From the NCBI GenBank assembly GCA_016584305.1, contig JACEEZ010022995.1:1-64000 (forward strand): a stretch of 64,000 nt of DNA. The letters are read 5' to 3'. This DNA is from Chionoecetes opilio. Its lineage: Eukaryota > Arthropoda > Malacostraca > Decapoda > Majidae. The position numbers were made by a program, and so were the translations under genes. Below are positions 33,341 through 44,033 of the stretch, piece after piece. Every line of letters starts with the position of its first letter. Positions within the stretch are counted from its first letter, which is position 1. The notes beneath the pieces are model-generated. The model worked only from the letters and a program-made list of their open reading frames with translations, was not told the DNA's origin and did not search any database.

Positions 33341-35129
33341 AAATCTTCCTTCTTAACCTAACTGTCACAACCACCGAAAACATAATGTAACCCCCAGGGG
33401 ATAATAAACAAAAAATACCATTATTATTTTACGATATGGCAAATATTCTGCAGGAGTTGGCGGCCGCCAACCACACGGGCAATCCATCAGATTTGCTTTT
33501 TTAACTTAAATAACAACAAAACCTAACCGAAACCCATCCTATGCAGCTATGCCTAACTTAACTTAAACAAAACGGTATTTTAGTACTTTCAACTAGTAAT
33601 TAATTCAGTACGAGGTTAAAGGTGCTCTTTTCATATGTATTTTGATGTGTTAAGAATGATGGTCACATTAAAAATTGTCGGAAAGGCCTCAGTGGAGTGC
33701 AGTCAGCTTGTACACAAGTAGCTTCGTACACCAAGAAGTTGTTTCGTACACGAACCCCATATTCGTTCCGTACACTCGGCTCAGAGTTGAAAGTTGTTTC
33801 ATAGATGACACCCTTGTTTGAGGCAGTCACAACACGTCCAGGGGCACATACAAGTCCGTAGTGATGCTAATATTCATACTACATGTAGTACATGGCACAC
33901 GTCTTATTTCCGTACAATTCTGTCATTTCCTTGGTTTCTGAGACACTTGACTATTATTTCCTGGCCAAGTTTTTGTGTTTTTTCTGATGGAGATACAATG
34001 TTATCAATGGAAACAGCGACATTAGGATTTGGTGATGAAAGTAAAAATATATACTTTTTATTGGGTTTTTGGAAAATATAAATACCTCCATCTGAAAAAA
34101 ACACAATTTTAGTCAAGGAAAAACTAGTCAGTGTCTCAGAAAATGACTGCAGTCCTCGTCCATTTTTACCCCTACCCTTCCCCCTCTAAATGACTTCCCC
34201 CTGGACCCCTCAAAAAAAAAAAATATGGTAAATATTACTAATCTAACCTCACCTCATCAATAACAACTAGCGGAGACCCCCCCCCCAAAAAAAAAACACA
34301 AATCTAACTTCTAATAACCTAACGTGGCAAAGCTCTAGTCCTTTCCCACCCTTAAGTCTCGCAAAGATGTTATTGGTAAGTTTAGGTTAGAAGTATGTGT
34401 TTTCGGAGTCCAGTGGGTCATTTAGAGGGGAAAGGGGGCATCTCTCCCCCACTTTATAATCACGTTTTAGATGGATCTGAAGGGATCTGTGAAGGTCTGG
34501 AGGAAAAAAGCCCACTAAGTAGGGCAGGAAAGGACAATAATTTTACCAAGATGTGAAGCTGGGTCAAACCCACGGAGTAGTCTGGCATTAGGTTAGAAAA
34601 ACAGAGCTGGTGGCGGAGTGAGTCGGCCGGGAGATGGGGTGCAGACTGAAGGTCAAATTTTACTGTGGTTTTAGTGGCTTGATTGCATCTTTTCTTTGAA
34701 ATATAATAACGTGAGTAGGTAAAGCAGTTTGTTGGAAACAAGTGGAGGAGAGTAATGTCGTACACTGTAGGAGGTATGGATAAATGTCAAGCCGTTTTCT
34801 CTCGGTGTTTCACGTTGTCATTATCTCGGTGCAACCTTATCGCCCATACGTGTCGTTCCCTTTTTTCTTTTTTCTCGTTGTTTTAACTTTTGAAGCATTA
34901 GTAGGAAAATTTAGACATCTACGTGAAATGTATGGTTAAAGTAACAAATTTTGAATTTCTGCATGTTAGGAATCCAATATAACTATACTCTGTACAAACT
35001 GTTCATTCTGGACAAGTTCCTGAACATGATGTTTTTAAAATATGCCCATTAGTGAAATTATCTGTGATTTGAGCACCTTTTTTTTCTAAAATCAAGTGAA
35101 CACATCTGCTAATGCCTTAAAGCTGCGTT
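33341..35129. other. Non-coding, apart from the inverted minisatellite relative
   Basis: No genes or element ends are recognised in 33,341-33,935 or 34,171-35,129. The strings GTACAC and CTAACCT recur. The open frames are short and lack motifs. Confidence 0.5.
33936..34142. repeat. Inverted repeat related to the 77-78-bp minisatellite
   Basis: The arm at 33,936-33,996 (TTCTGAGACACTTGACTATT and on to GATGGAGATA) pairs with 34,083-34,142. Minisatellite sequence continues to about 34,170 (CAGTCCTCGTCCATTTTTAC). The loop is about 86 bp. Both arms resemble a unit extended with GCAGATGGA, as at 23,240-23,255. Confidence 0.7.
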
Positions 35130-36592
35130 ACTATAGTCTATTCACTTAAGCTGGATTCCTGGGAGCGGCTCGATGCCTAGGCGAGTATGTAACGACGTCG
35201 CTGATTGGCTGATAGCCTCGGGCAGGGTGGCGATGGTGGTGGTACTTGCCTCGCCGCAACCCAAAACCCTTGCGTTGCCTCAGAAAAATATTCATATTTC
35301 TTGGCTTTACTCATCTCTTACACAAGATAGGCCTATTTTGTTTGCATCAGTAAATCAGGCAGTGATTGTTCAACAACAACACGCCATTCATAACTCAATA
35401 GGGTAAAAAATAAAGTCATGACTGACTATCACAAGAGTAGGCGGACTTAGGTTTTCAGTGCATTGAAATGTTGTACTCCTACCCGATATAACCAAGCTAC
35501 CAGATAATAGTTATGAAAGCTGAGTTTACCATCGTGTTCATAATACATTGCTGCATATCATGAGCATAAAAAAAATACAGTAAGACGACACTAATATTAA
35601 GATAATTAAAGGAAAGTAAAAGAGTGTATAAACATTATTTCTTGCTTATTTTGCTTCAACTCGCTCTAACTCCATAAGTTTTGGTCACATTCAATTTTCA
35701 AGAACTGTTTCAAAATCCTTATACTTTTCCGCTTCCTGTGGTATGTAGCACGTACCAATAAGGAAAAGAGTAGGTGGTCAAAATGGCTAAGAAAGTTAAA
35801 ACTACTACTGCAAACTGGCACAGTGACGGGTGAGCATTGCTCCCTATATAGGAGAGACTGTTTTCGGGAGAGCTATCAGAGGCTCCACCCGTCACGGCAC
35901 CAGTTTGAAACAGTTTAACTTTCTTAGCCATTTTGACCACCTACTCTTTTCCTTATTGGTACGTGCTACATACCACAGGAAGCCGAAAAGTATAAGGATT
36001 TTGAAACAGTTCTTGAAAATTGAATGTGACCAAAACATATGGAGTTAGAGCAAGTTGAAGCAAAATAAGCAAGAAATAATGTTTATACACTCTTTTACTT
36101 TCCTTTAATTATCTTAATATTAGTGAAGTCTTACTGTAATTTTTTTATGCTCATGATATGCAGCAATGTATTATGAACACGATGGTAGGCTCAGCTTTCA
36201 TAACTATTATCTGGTAGCTTGGTTATATCGGGTAGGAGTACAACATTTCAATGCACTGAAAACCTAAAAGTCCGCCTACTCTTGTGATAGTCAGTCATGA
36301 CTTTATTTTTTACCCTATTGAGTTATGAATGGCGTGTTGTTGTTGAACAATCACTGCCTGATTTACTGATGCAAACAAAATAGGCCTATTTTGTGTAAGA
36401 GATGAGTAAAGCCAAGAAATATGAATATTTTTCTGAGGCAACGCAAGGGTTTTGGGTTGCGGCGAGGCAAGTACCACCACCATCGCCACCCAGCCCGAGT
36501 CTATCAGCCAATCAGCGACGTCCTTACAAACTCGGCTAGGCAGCGAGCAGCTCCCAGCCCAGGAATCCAGGCTTAAGTGAATAGACTATAGT
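35130..36592. mobile_element. 1.46-kb inverted-repeat element, arms about 700 bp
   Basis: The left arm (35,130-35,834) and right arm (35,882-36,592) match almost throughout around a 47-bp centre. The ends read ACTATAGTCTATTCACTTAA. Inner borders carry GTGACGGGTG and CACCCGTCAC. The arms differ by scattered substitutions and small indels, which shows some age and argues against an assembly mirror. No frame has recognisable motifs. It is either a foldback element or two element copies in inverted orientation. Target duplication is unclear. Confidence 0.85.
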
Positions 36593-37399
36593 GGCCATTA
36601 CATAACCAGTGCAAAGTTGTTAGTTTATTTAAGATTAATGTTTTATTTATAGGTACTCATGTGGACAGTGCGACCTGGGACTTATGGATATCAATGATGC
36701 CTTAGTCCACCCATCTTAGTTAGCATGGCAGACGCCCAGCTGCTCGAATAAGGTCACCAAATTTCCTGCCAGAAGAGCAAAGTTTTGGTTAGTACTAAAA
36801 ATGAGTTTAAATTCCAATAATATACATAATTGCATTTAATATTGATATTAGTGTTATGTTATTCCCACAATAATTTTTTTCTTATTAATGCACTGGTTAT
36901 TTATATGTTAAGGTGTTATAAATAAAGTACATAATACAGTACTGTGCAATGTATTTGGTACTGTGGTATGTTTTAACTTAGTGCAAAGTGTTCTTTTTGC
37001 CATAAACCCATAAACCTCAGGTGATGGTATTTCCCGCCCTATGCTGTCCCACCAATATTTGTACTTTTGTGGCATAATTATTGTGTTCAGTGGTTGACTG
37101 CAGTCCTTGCTAAGGCAAGGACTGCAGTCAAGTCAAGTTAAGTTTCACTCCACCTCCCACAGTACAGCTGACCACGGTAATGGAAGGACGTGCTGTGCAT
37201 GATTTCCCCTTCTCCGCATGCGTGGAGGAAGGGTGGCGCCTGTGGTGGCATGGGGCGAGATGGAGACTCAGGCCCCGGTCAACTATACCTTCACGATCAG
37301 GTGCGCCTGGCGGGCCAAAAATAGCACCTCTTCCCAACATTATAGCTCCGCCGTGCTGCAACTTAGGGATGGGATGGGATGTACCGGATATCTCGTTGC
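36593..37399. other. Non-coding, no gene seen
   Basis: No supported feature other than the hairpin at 37,094-37,131. Overlapping open frames at 37,128-37,503 are GC-rich but carry no motif on either strand. Confidence 0.45.
37094..37131. repeat. Perfect hairpin, 17-bp stem and 4-base loop
   Basis: TTGACTGCAGTCCTTGC, then TAAG, then the exact inverse. The inner part resembles CTGCAGTCCTCG from the minisatellite family (34,148), so it may be an inverted scrap of that family. Confidence 0.85.
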
Positions 37400-37957
37400 T
37401 ATCTGGCCTGTTTTTTACTATATGGTATGATATCTGGCTATCCGGTCTTTCTCGAAATATCCGGCTATCCGGTCTCGAAATATCCGGCTATCCGGCCGGA
37501 TAACCAGATATTGCCATAAACGACTTCCTACTAAACTATACTACAGGTCAAATTTGCTTCTTATCCTATGAATTTTTCCCCCACAAATGGCAATTCTCGA
37601 CAGCCAACTCATAGTTAACATATATTATTAAAGCAAAATTATTAGCTGTGCACTAAATACATTGAATGTATTTAAATACTAAATACATAGGAGAAATGTA
37701 TATAAATACATTTGTAAATACAATTAATTAACACAGTTAATTAAATTGAGTAATTGAGATTATTGAGTAAATAATCTGAACTGATAAAAAAGTATTTACA
37801 TTTTTATATGATGAATATTTAAATAAAATTATTTAAATACTCATTAAAGTATTTAAATACTGTATTTAAATACATGAAAACCAATGTATTTATAAATATA
37901 ATTATAAATACAAATGTATTTAAATACAATTTTATTTAAATACTGCCCAGCTCTGTA
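37400..37957. mobile_element. hAT-like right end with TATTTAAATAC repeats; CCGGCTATCCGG array
   Basis: At 37,430-37,500 the motif ATATCCGGCTATCCGG repeats in tandem. From about 37,655 to 37,957 the sequence is dense in TATTTAAATAC words and ends ACTGCCCAGCTCTG. Its inverse starts CAGAGCTGGGC, the same 11 bases that begin the hAT element at 51,402. No left end or gene is seen, so only a remnant can be claimed. Confidence 0.45.
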
Positions 37958-38595
37958 TAATACCGTAAAGCTTTATCAATCTTTTTCCTTCTATCTACTG
38001 CTTTAATTATCAAATGTTTATGAATGCTTATATTTTCTTAGTTCAACATGTAACAATATACAACAAAAAATTACCAGATTTGTGAATAACATTTTATTTA
38101 TTTATTTTATTTCAACATGCTATTTTTGATGGTGAATTTGTAGATACAATATTACTATTAAATCTCATTTGAATATGTACAAATTAGCAAATATATATTT
38201 TACCAGATTTCTAATGATTGTTTTCTTTATTTCATCAAGCTATTATAATGCTTAACATGTACAAGCAATATTGAAGTTGAATCGCATAGCATTGTTTCTT
38301 GTTTGATAACTAGCATTCTATCACAGCTACTCTGTTTTGCAGATCATATTAAAACTTACATTTATGTATATATACATATGGACACTGATATAACTAAGTA
38401 AAAGTTAATTATAGTTAAATCATTTAATTACAGGTTAATTATAATTAATAAATAAGAATTTCAGTTACTGTTTACAAATACTAATTATGTGTAATTCAAG
38501 AGTAAGATGACAAGTGGTGAAGGATGATTGAGCAATGTTAGGGACAAGTGGAGACTGTTGTGCTGGTTACAAGGAAGACAAGAGACAGAGCTGAA
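37958..38595. other. AT-rich spacer
   Basis: No feature seen. Confidence 0.5.
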
Positions 38596-39680
38596 GAACA
38601 TAAGAAAGTAAGGAAACTACAAGAGGCCGCAAGACCTACATGAGGTAGTTCCTGTTACTTAACACTACCTACATCCACCTTTCATCCCCATCCATGAATT
38701 TATCTAGCCTCTTTTTAAAGTGCTCTAATGACTCCGCACTAACTACCTGTCTACTGAGTCCATTCCAATCATTTACCACCCAATTTGTTAACCAGTTTTT
38801 TCCTATTTCTTTTTTAGGTCTACGCTTTTCCAGCTTGAATCCATTACTTCTTGTTCTACCCTGGTTACTAGCCGTAAAAACTTTTCCTACCTCTCCATTT
38901 TATATCCATTTATCCACTTAAAAACCTCTACCAGATCGCCCCTTACTTTGCATTTCTCGAGTGAGTGTAAATGATTTAATAGCTTCAATCTCTTCTCATA
39001 ACTAAAGTTACGCATCCCTTGAATCATTTTGGTCATTCTTCTCTGCACTGATTCTAACAAGGCTATATCCATCCTGTAATATGGAGACCAAAACTGAACT
39101 GCATCGTCTAGGTGAGGTCTGACTAGAGCCAAATAATGTTTTAGAATAACCTCAGCACTTCTACTTTTAACACTCCTGGTAATGAATCCTAACACCCTAT
39201 TAGCTCTATTTTTAGCCTCAATACATTGTTTCCTAGGTCGGAGGTCTGACCTCACCCATACTCCCAGATCTTTCTCACCTTCTGATCTTTTCAGCGATAA
39301 AAGTATGTGTATGGTGTATCTATTACCAGGATTTTTTCTACCAACATTCATAACGCTGCACTTTATCAATATTAAATTCCATCTGCCATCTGACTACCCA
39401 CTCATTAAGTTTATCTAAGTCTCCCTGCAACATGTTACATAAGACTGTGATCCAATAATCCTACCTACCTTAGTGTCATTAGCAAACTTGCTGATATCAC
39501 TGCTAATCCCACTGTCCAAGTCATTGCTGTAAATCAAAAATAGTAATGGACCCAAAAGAGACCCGCTTGTCACCTGCCCCCATTCAGATTTAGAACCATT
39601 AATTGTAACCCTTTGTTGCCTATCACTTAGCCAAGCTCTGATCCAGCGAAGAACCTTCCCATCTATTCCATGAGCCTTAA

Positions 39681-39888
39681 CCCCTGCACGCCCAGATCTT
39701 TCCTCTGCTATAAAAAATTGTATGTCGGCGGCGAGCCATAGAATTTCGAAAAGTAATTTAGAATACCAAATTAGTTAGTCGACAAGGATGATAAACAGGT
39801 CATATCTATAAAATATTCCTTATATTCACTAAAAATCTTCTAATGGTACCCAAATTACAATGGAAATTACGTTATGGGCCTCAAGGAG
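39681..39888. mobile_element. TTAA-targeting MITE, 208 bp
   Basis: It sits between two TTAA copies (39,677-39,680 and 39,889-39,892) inside the CR1-B polymerase. The CR1 sequence reads through with one TTAA when the insert is removed, as at 30,531. The ends CCCCTGCACGCCC and GGGCCTCAAGGAG are imperfect inverted repeats. End style and target fit piggyBac-like elements, but Kolobok cannot be excluded. Confidence 0.75.
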
Positions 39889-40450
39889 TTAACCTTATTT
39901 AAGAGTCGCTCGTGTGGCACCTTATCGAATGCCTTACTAAAGTCCAGGTATATTATGTCATAATCCTTATCATTATCTGCTGTCTCATAAACTTTCCTAT
40001 AAAAACTCAATAAATTGGTGAGACATGACCTACTCTTGGTGAATCCATGTTGTGAATCATTGACCAAACTTTTTTCTAAATGCTCTCTAATGTTTTTTGC
40101 TAATAGCTTCCAATAATTTACCTACCACTGACGTTAGACTAACGGGTCGATAATTTGACATTAGTCCTCTTATCACCCTTCTTAAATATGGGGACTACAT
40201 TCTCTTTCCTCCATATTAACGGCACTTCGCCGTTATGTCAACCGATTTCCTAAAAATGTGCCCTAACGACTCACTAACAACCTCTGCATTCTTTTAATAC
40301 TCTTGGATAAACTTCATCTGGTCCTGGTGACTAAAGTTCTTAATTTTATCGATACCCTCTTCTACCATTTCCCTAGTTATCACAATATCTTTAGTTTCTC
40401 CTCATCGCTTCCTTTAAACATCTGTTCACTATCAGGTATTGTCTGTGTAT

Positions 40451-41166
40451 TAGGGTGTCTCATATGTACAAATGGAGGATTTCGGGTCGGGGTGACTCTT
40501 GCCCATATTTCACCTCTATAAATGATTGTTCACACAAAATTTGACAGCTGTAGGAGGATTTTGAGGGGTCACTCAAGTTGGCCACTTTTGTTTCACTTAT
40601 ACAAAATTTTATTCTCTTTCGCAGGTGATGGCAACTAGAGCAAGAAATCAGTTGTGGTTGCTGAACAAGGCCCCAATTGCAGAGATTGTTTGTCCGCGAC
40701 TTCCATCGAAAGAGCAGTGCCTGCTGCTTTACTTCCACCACCACCAAGAGGGACGGAAGACCAAGTCGGAGAGCATTCGCCTGGTGGTGCAAGCCATCTG
40801 GCCCATCTGGGAGAAGGCCAACATACCAACTACCACCAAGAAGTACGCAGGGGAGAAGCTGGCGAAGTTGATTGACACCTAGCTATGATGCTCTCAAGAA
40901 GAACAGGACAAAGCCACAAGAGGATTATCGCTACAAGGAGGAAATGTTCAAGTCAGATTTAGAAGACGTATTTGACGTGGCTCACTCCTCCGCGCTAGCC
41001 TCCTCCAAAGTCCTTCAGGAGGACAAGGATTTTCTCACCTCGCAGAGGGAAGACCGGATGTCGTCAAGTCTTGCGGGGGTGGACCAGAAGACAGTGAAGA
41101 AGAAGGCTGAAAAGCGGAAGAGAGATCTTGCAGCCCAGGCTAGGAAGACAAAATCAGATGCTGAGG
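40451..41166 (+). mobile_element. Insertion with TTAGGGTGTCTCA end and a coding exon
   Basis: It is flanked by TGTGTAT at 40,444-40,450 and 41,167-41,173, where uninterrupted CR1 has that sequence once. The left end TTAGGGTGTCTCA, then ATGGAGGATTT, matches the right end of the MITE at 26,418-26,907. No matching inverted end exists on the right, so the element is 3'-truncated or the 7 bp is microhomology. It carries a likely splice acceptor (TTCTCTTTCGCAG at about 40,612-40,624) followed by coding sequence. Confidence 0.65.
40625..41166 (+). pseudogene. Unrecognised conserved-looking protein exon in the insertion
   Basis: After a polypyrimidine tract and CAG, the frame reads NKAPIAEIVCPRLPSKEQCL, then ESIRLVVQAIWPIWEKANIPT, and stops at TAG (40,880). 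Four extra bases there shift the frame, which resumes as YDALKKNRTKPQEDYRYKEE, FDVAHSSAL, DKDFLTSQRED and AGVDQKTVKKKAEKRKRD up to the right border. Codon-like structure and the pattern WxKAxIPT ... LKKN ... FDxAH ... QRE look like real protein. Similar patterns occur, as far as I recall, in uncharacterised predicted arthropod proteins, but I cannot name a family or function. Confidence 0.55.
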
Positions 41167-41612
41167 TGTGTATCCTCCTGAGTAGAAACACTTAAGAAAT
41201 AATCACTTAAATTTTTACACATATCCTCAGCCGTAGTTACGATCTCACCCTGCTCTATTCTTAACGGCCCCACTAATTCCCTAGTCTTTGTTTTATATCC
41301 CTGTAAGAACCCCTTAGGGTCGGTCTTTGCCTTTCCAGCGACCTTAATCTCATAATTGTTCTTAGCTACTCTTATTAATCTCTTCACTGTCCTCGCCATC
41401 ACGTTATACTGTTCTTTGCTCACCTGTCCAGCCTTGAGCCTTTTTGGCTCAAATTAGCATATTATATTACAATTAGCAATTTAGCAAATTATTAATCAAA
41501 TTAGCATAATTGGCCTTTCTAAAGTCAGGTACTCTTTCCTTATTAACATTTCTATTTCCTACTTCCCCATTATAAGCAAAACCTGATTTCACAATGATCA
41601 CTGTTCCCTAAC

Positions 41613-41884
41613 TATGGCTACGAATCTGCGGGCCCTGGTTCGATCCCGGGCCAGGGCAAGCCGGTGACCAGCCTACCCAGCTGTTCTTCCTTCCTTTCGG
41701 GGTTGATAAATGGGTACCTGGGGTAAACTGGGGAAGGTAACTGTGGTAACCCGGGAGTCACACTAGCCCTGTGTCCCGGGGTAACGGGTCCACACCCACC
41801 ACAGGCTCTAAGGGCTAATGCCACGTAGATGAGCACCGCATGCCACGCGCAGCTTAGCGTATGCTCCCATCTTTACCTTACTTT
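41613..41884 (+). mobile_element. tRNA-derived SINE with 13-bp target duplication
   Basis: ACTGTTCCCTAAC occurs immediately before (41,600-41,612) and after (41,885-41,897), the signature of LINE-driven insertion into CR1-B. Box B, GGTTCGATCCCGG, lies at about 41,638-41,650. Box A is missing or degraded, so the head is truncated. The body has TGGGTACCTGGGG and the 3' end is TTTACCTTACTTT. Confidence 0.85.
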
Positions 41885-42456
41885 ACTGTTCCCTAACGTA
41901 CGTACCTCCAACCTCCACCTCTAACTAATTGTTCACTGTTTGTCAATAATAAATTATAATATTACCTCCTCTAGTAGGCTCCCTGATTATTTGCCTTCGA
42001 AAGTTATCCTGAACTATATTTAACAATTCCTCTGCGTCATTGTCTCCTATGATTAAATCACAGTCTATATTCATAAGATTAAAATCTACCACGCATAATC
42101 GATTATATCTGCAAGCCTTGCTTATTTCTTGCCATATAGTAGCTGAATCCTCTTTACATAAGTTTGGAGGCCTATACACTACACCCAAAACCATTTTCTC
42201 AGTTCCCTCCGTAACCTTTACCCATATAGTAGACTATGCTGTCATCTGTTTTTATAACATTATTAACACAACACTACAATGTATCTCTTGCATAAAGCGC
42301 AACTCCTCCACCTCGCCTGCCTAACCCGTCCTTGTGAAATAACTTATACCCAGCTCTCTCAACCTCCGGATCAAATACCTTTCCTGACATATCCAACCAT
42401 GTTTCTGTTAATACTATTATATAAAAATCCTCTACACTATTTATTCCTCTGGAAAT

Positions 42457-43998
42457 CTATCTGTTTAAAATACTCCTACAGTTTGTATAGTAGACCTTCA
42501 AGCAACTCCTCTTCTTTTTGTCCATTTTCCCTTTATCTTTAACTAAACCCCTCCTCTCTCTCTTCTTACGAATCACTTTAGTTCCCTGCCATCTGAAACT
42601 TATCCTAGTGTTGCAAGTTTCCTTTACCCCGACCCCAGTGTCTAATCCCCGGTTCTCTATCTTAACCCGTTGAGCCCCGCCAAAAATGTATAATTTTGTA
42701 AAGCCCAGACCCAGAGTTTTGAGTCGTCCTGTCAGCTGACGGCTGAGAGCCGTCAGTGGGGCTGCACGGGCTAAAAAAGCCTGTAGTGCATCTACCTCCC
42801 TTTCAAGGGATGCAGACAAGATCTGAACTCCTTTCCTCGAAAGGTACACCCCGTCCCTGTGGTAGAGGTGGTTATGCCTGAAGAAGAGGTCCCAGTTGTC
42901 GACAAAGGCCCAACCATTGGCTTTGCAATGAAATGCCAGCCGGCAATTCAGAGCAATAGCCCTGGAGTACCACAAAGCATCTTGGAACGACACCATACAC
43001 CACAGGGACCCCACCCCTGTCCCTAACCATACCTACAGCTTCCTTGAACCTCCGTAGCAATTCCTCACTCCTCACACACTCAACATCATTTCTCCCAGCG
43101 CTCAGGCAGACGATGGGCTTTTTCCCTTGGTCCACCATGCACTCAACTATCTTATCACTAACATACCCTATCCCCTTCCCTGGGTAACTCACCGACTTCA
43201 TACGCATCCCATCCCTGTCACAAAACCTGCTGTCTAGGTGCCTAATCTGACTGTCCCCAACAACCAAGATTTTACCTTCGGGTAATGATGTATCGTCTAC
43301 CGTCTTTACCTCCTTATCTTCCTCTTGCAGCCCCGAGAGTACCTAAAATGAACTCGTGCACACAACATGGTCATTGTTTACCTTTCTTTCTTTCGGGCGT
43401 GCTCCACCATGGTCAACCACCTTCCATCCACCAATCCCTGGTGAGTTACTAGGAACACCTCCCTTAGTAGTAGCCCGAGGCACGTCTCCCTCTGTTACCC
43501 TTCCAGGTACATCCCTCGCATGTGCCCCTCCACTCATTCCACTTGGACCTCCACCTCCACACTTAAGAGATCGTATCTCTATCTCCTGCTTCTTCACCAC
43601 GCTTTTCAATTCGTTTACTTCAAACTTACAAAGCACCTTTTAAGGTCTTCAATCGCCTCCAGAATAGACTTAAGTGCCACTCCACAACCTTCATTGCACT
43701 CCCCTTCGACCCTTCTCCCTCCTTCTAATACACTCGTTATCACCTCAGACTCCTTCACTCCACCCGCTCCTCCACTCACCACACCCTCGCTTCCGCTCCC
43801 AACACCATCGACTCCACGAACCACACCTTCGCCTCCACTAACCACACCATCGCCTCCACTAACCACACCGTCGCCTCCACTAACCACACCGTCGCCTCCA
43901 CTAACCATGCCGACGCTAAGCTCCTTTGCAGCTGCCATGCTAATCCTCTCTGACCTGACTCTCCTACGCTCAACACACAAGGAGCGGTCCGGTAACAC
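42457..43998 (-). pseudogene. CR1-B ORF1, first copy (esterase type)
   Basis: The minus strand gives an N-terminal Gly/Val repeat (GDGVVSGGDGVVSGGDGVVS, about 43,780-43,920), VALKSILEAIEDLKRCF, the coiled segment ELKSVVKKQEIEIRSLK, then MVVGDSQIRHLD (block I), YPGKGIGYV, CLSAGRNDVE (block III, Gly to Arg) and DGVYLSRKG (block V, His replaced by Tyr). Loss of the block V His suggests a dead esterase. Frameshifts near 43,330 and 43,010, a small MITE and a deleted stretch add to the decay. Confidence 0.8.
42666..42770. mobile_element. TTAA-type mini-MITE, 105 bp, with empty site in the window
   Basis: The left flank is TTAA (42,662-42,665); the right flank is CTAA (42,771-42,774). The ends CCCGTTGAGCCCCGC and, inverted, CCCGTGCAGCCCCAC agree at 12 of 15. 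The duplicate ORF1 at about 44,230-44,250 has the uninterrupted site (CTATCTTAAAAAAAGCC). An inner hairpin, CTGACGGCT/AGCCGTCAG, lies at 42,736-42,756. Confidence 0.75.
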
Positions 43999-44033
43999 GT
44001 CTTGTCTCCCCGCCAGACAACGAACGACTGATC

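Larger units (their letters stand above)
38690..42300 (-). pseudogene. CR1-B ORF2: endonuclease and reverse transcriptase (decayed)
   Basis: Recognisable on the minus strand are VLGVVYRPPNLCKED and VVDFNLMNID (endonuclease, with the GDFN glycine lost), KTKTRELVGPL (linker), SQHGFTKSRSCLTNLLSFY, IIYLDFSKAFDKVPHERLL and RPHLDDAVQFWSPYYRMDI. The catalytic FADD reads FAND because of a GAT to AAT change near 39,480. Several frameshifts and three insertions break the frame. It is non-functional. Confidence 0.85.
38596..44033 (-). mobile_element. CR1-group LINE, copy B (antisense, near full length, four insertions)
   Basis: It begins with the inverse of the 3' tail (GAACATAAGAAAGTAAGG), then runs backward through polymerase, endonuclease, ORF1 and leader. 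Four later insertions are recognisable: TTAA MITE 39,681-39,888, coding fragment 40,451-41,166, SINE 41,613-41,884 and TTAA MITE 42,666-42,770. At 44,034 a second ORF1 segment begins without any polymerase between. Without the insertions the length is about 4.1 kb, close to a complete CR1. Confidence 0.85.

Noticed and set aside
37128..37503. Overlapping GC-rich frames on both strands
   Set aside because: No motif, no codon bias visible by eye, and they run into the CCGGCTATCCGG tandem array.
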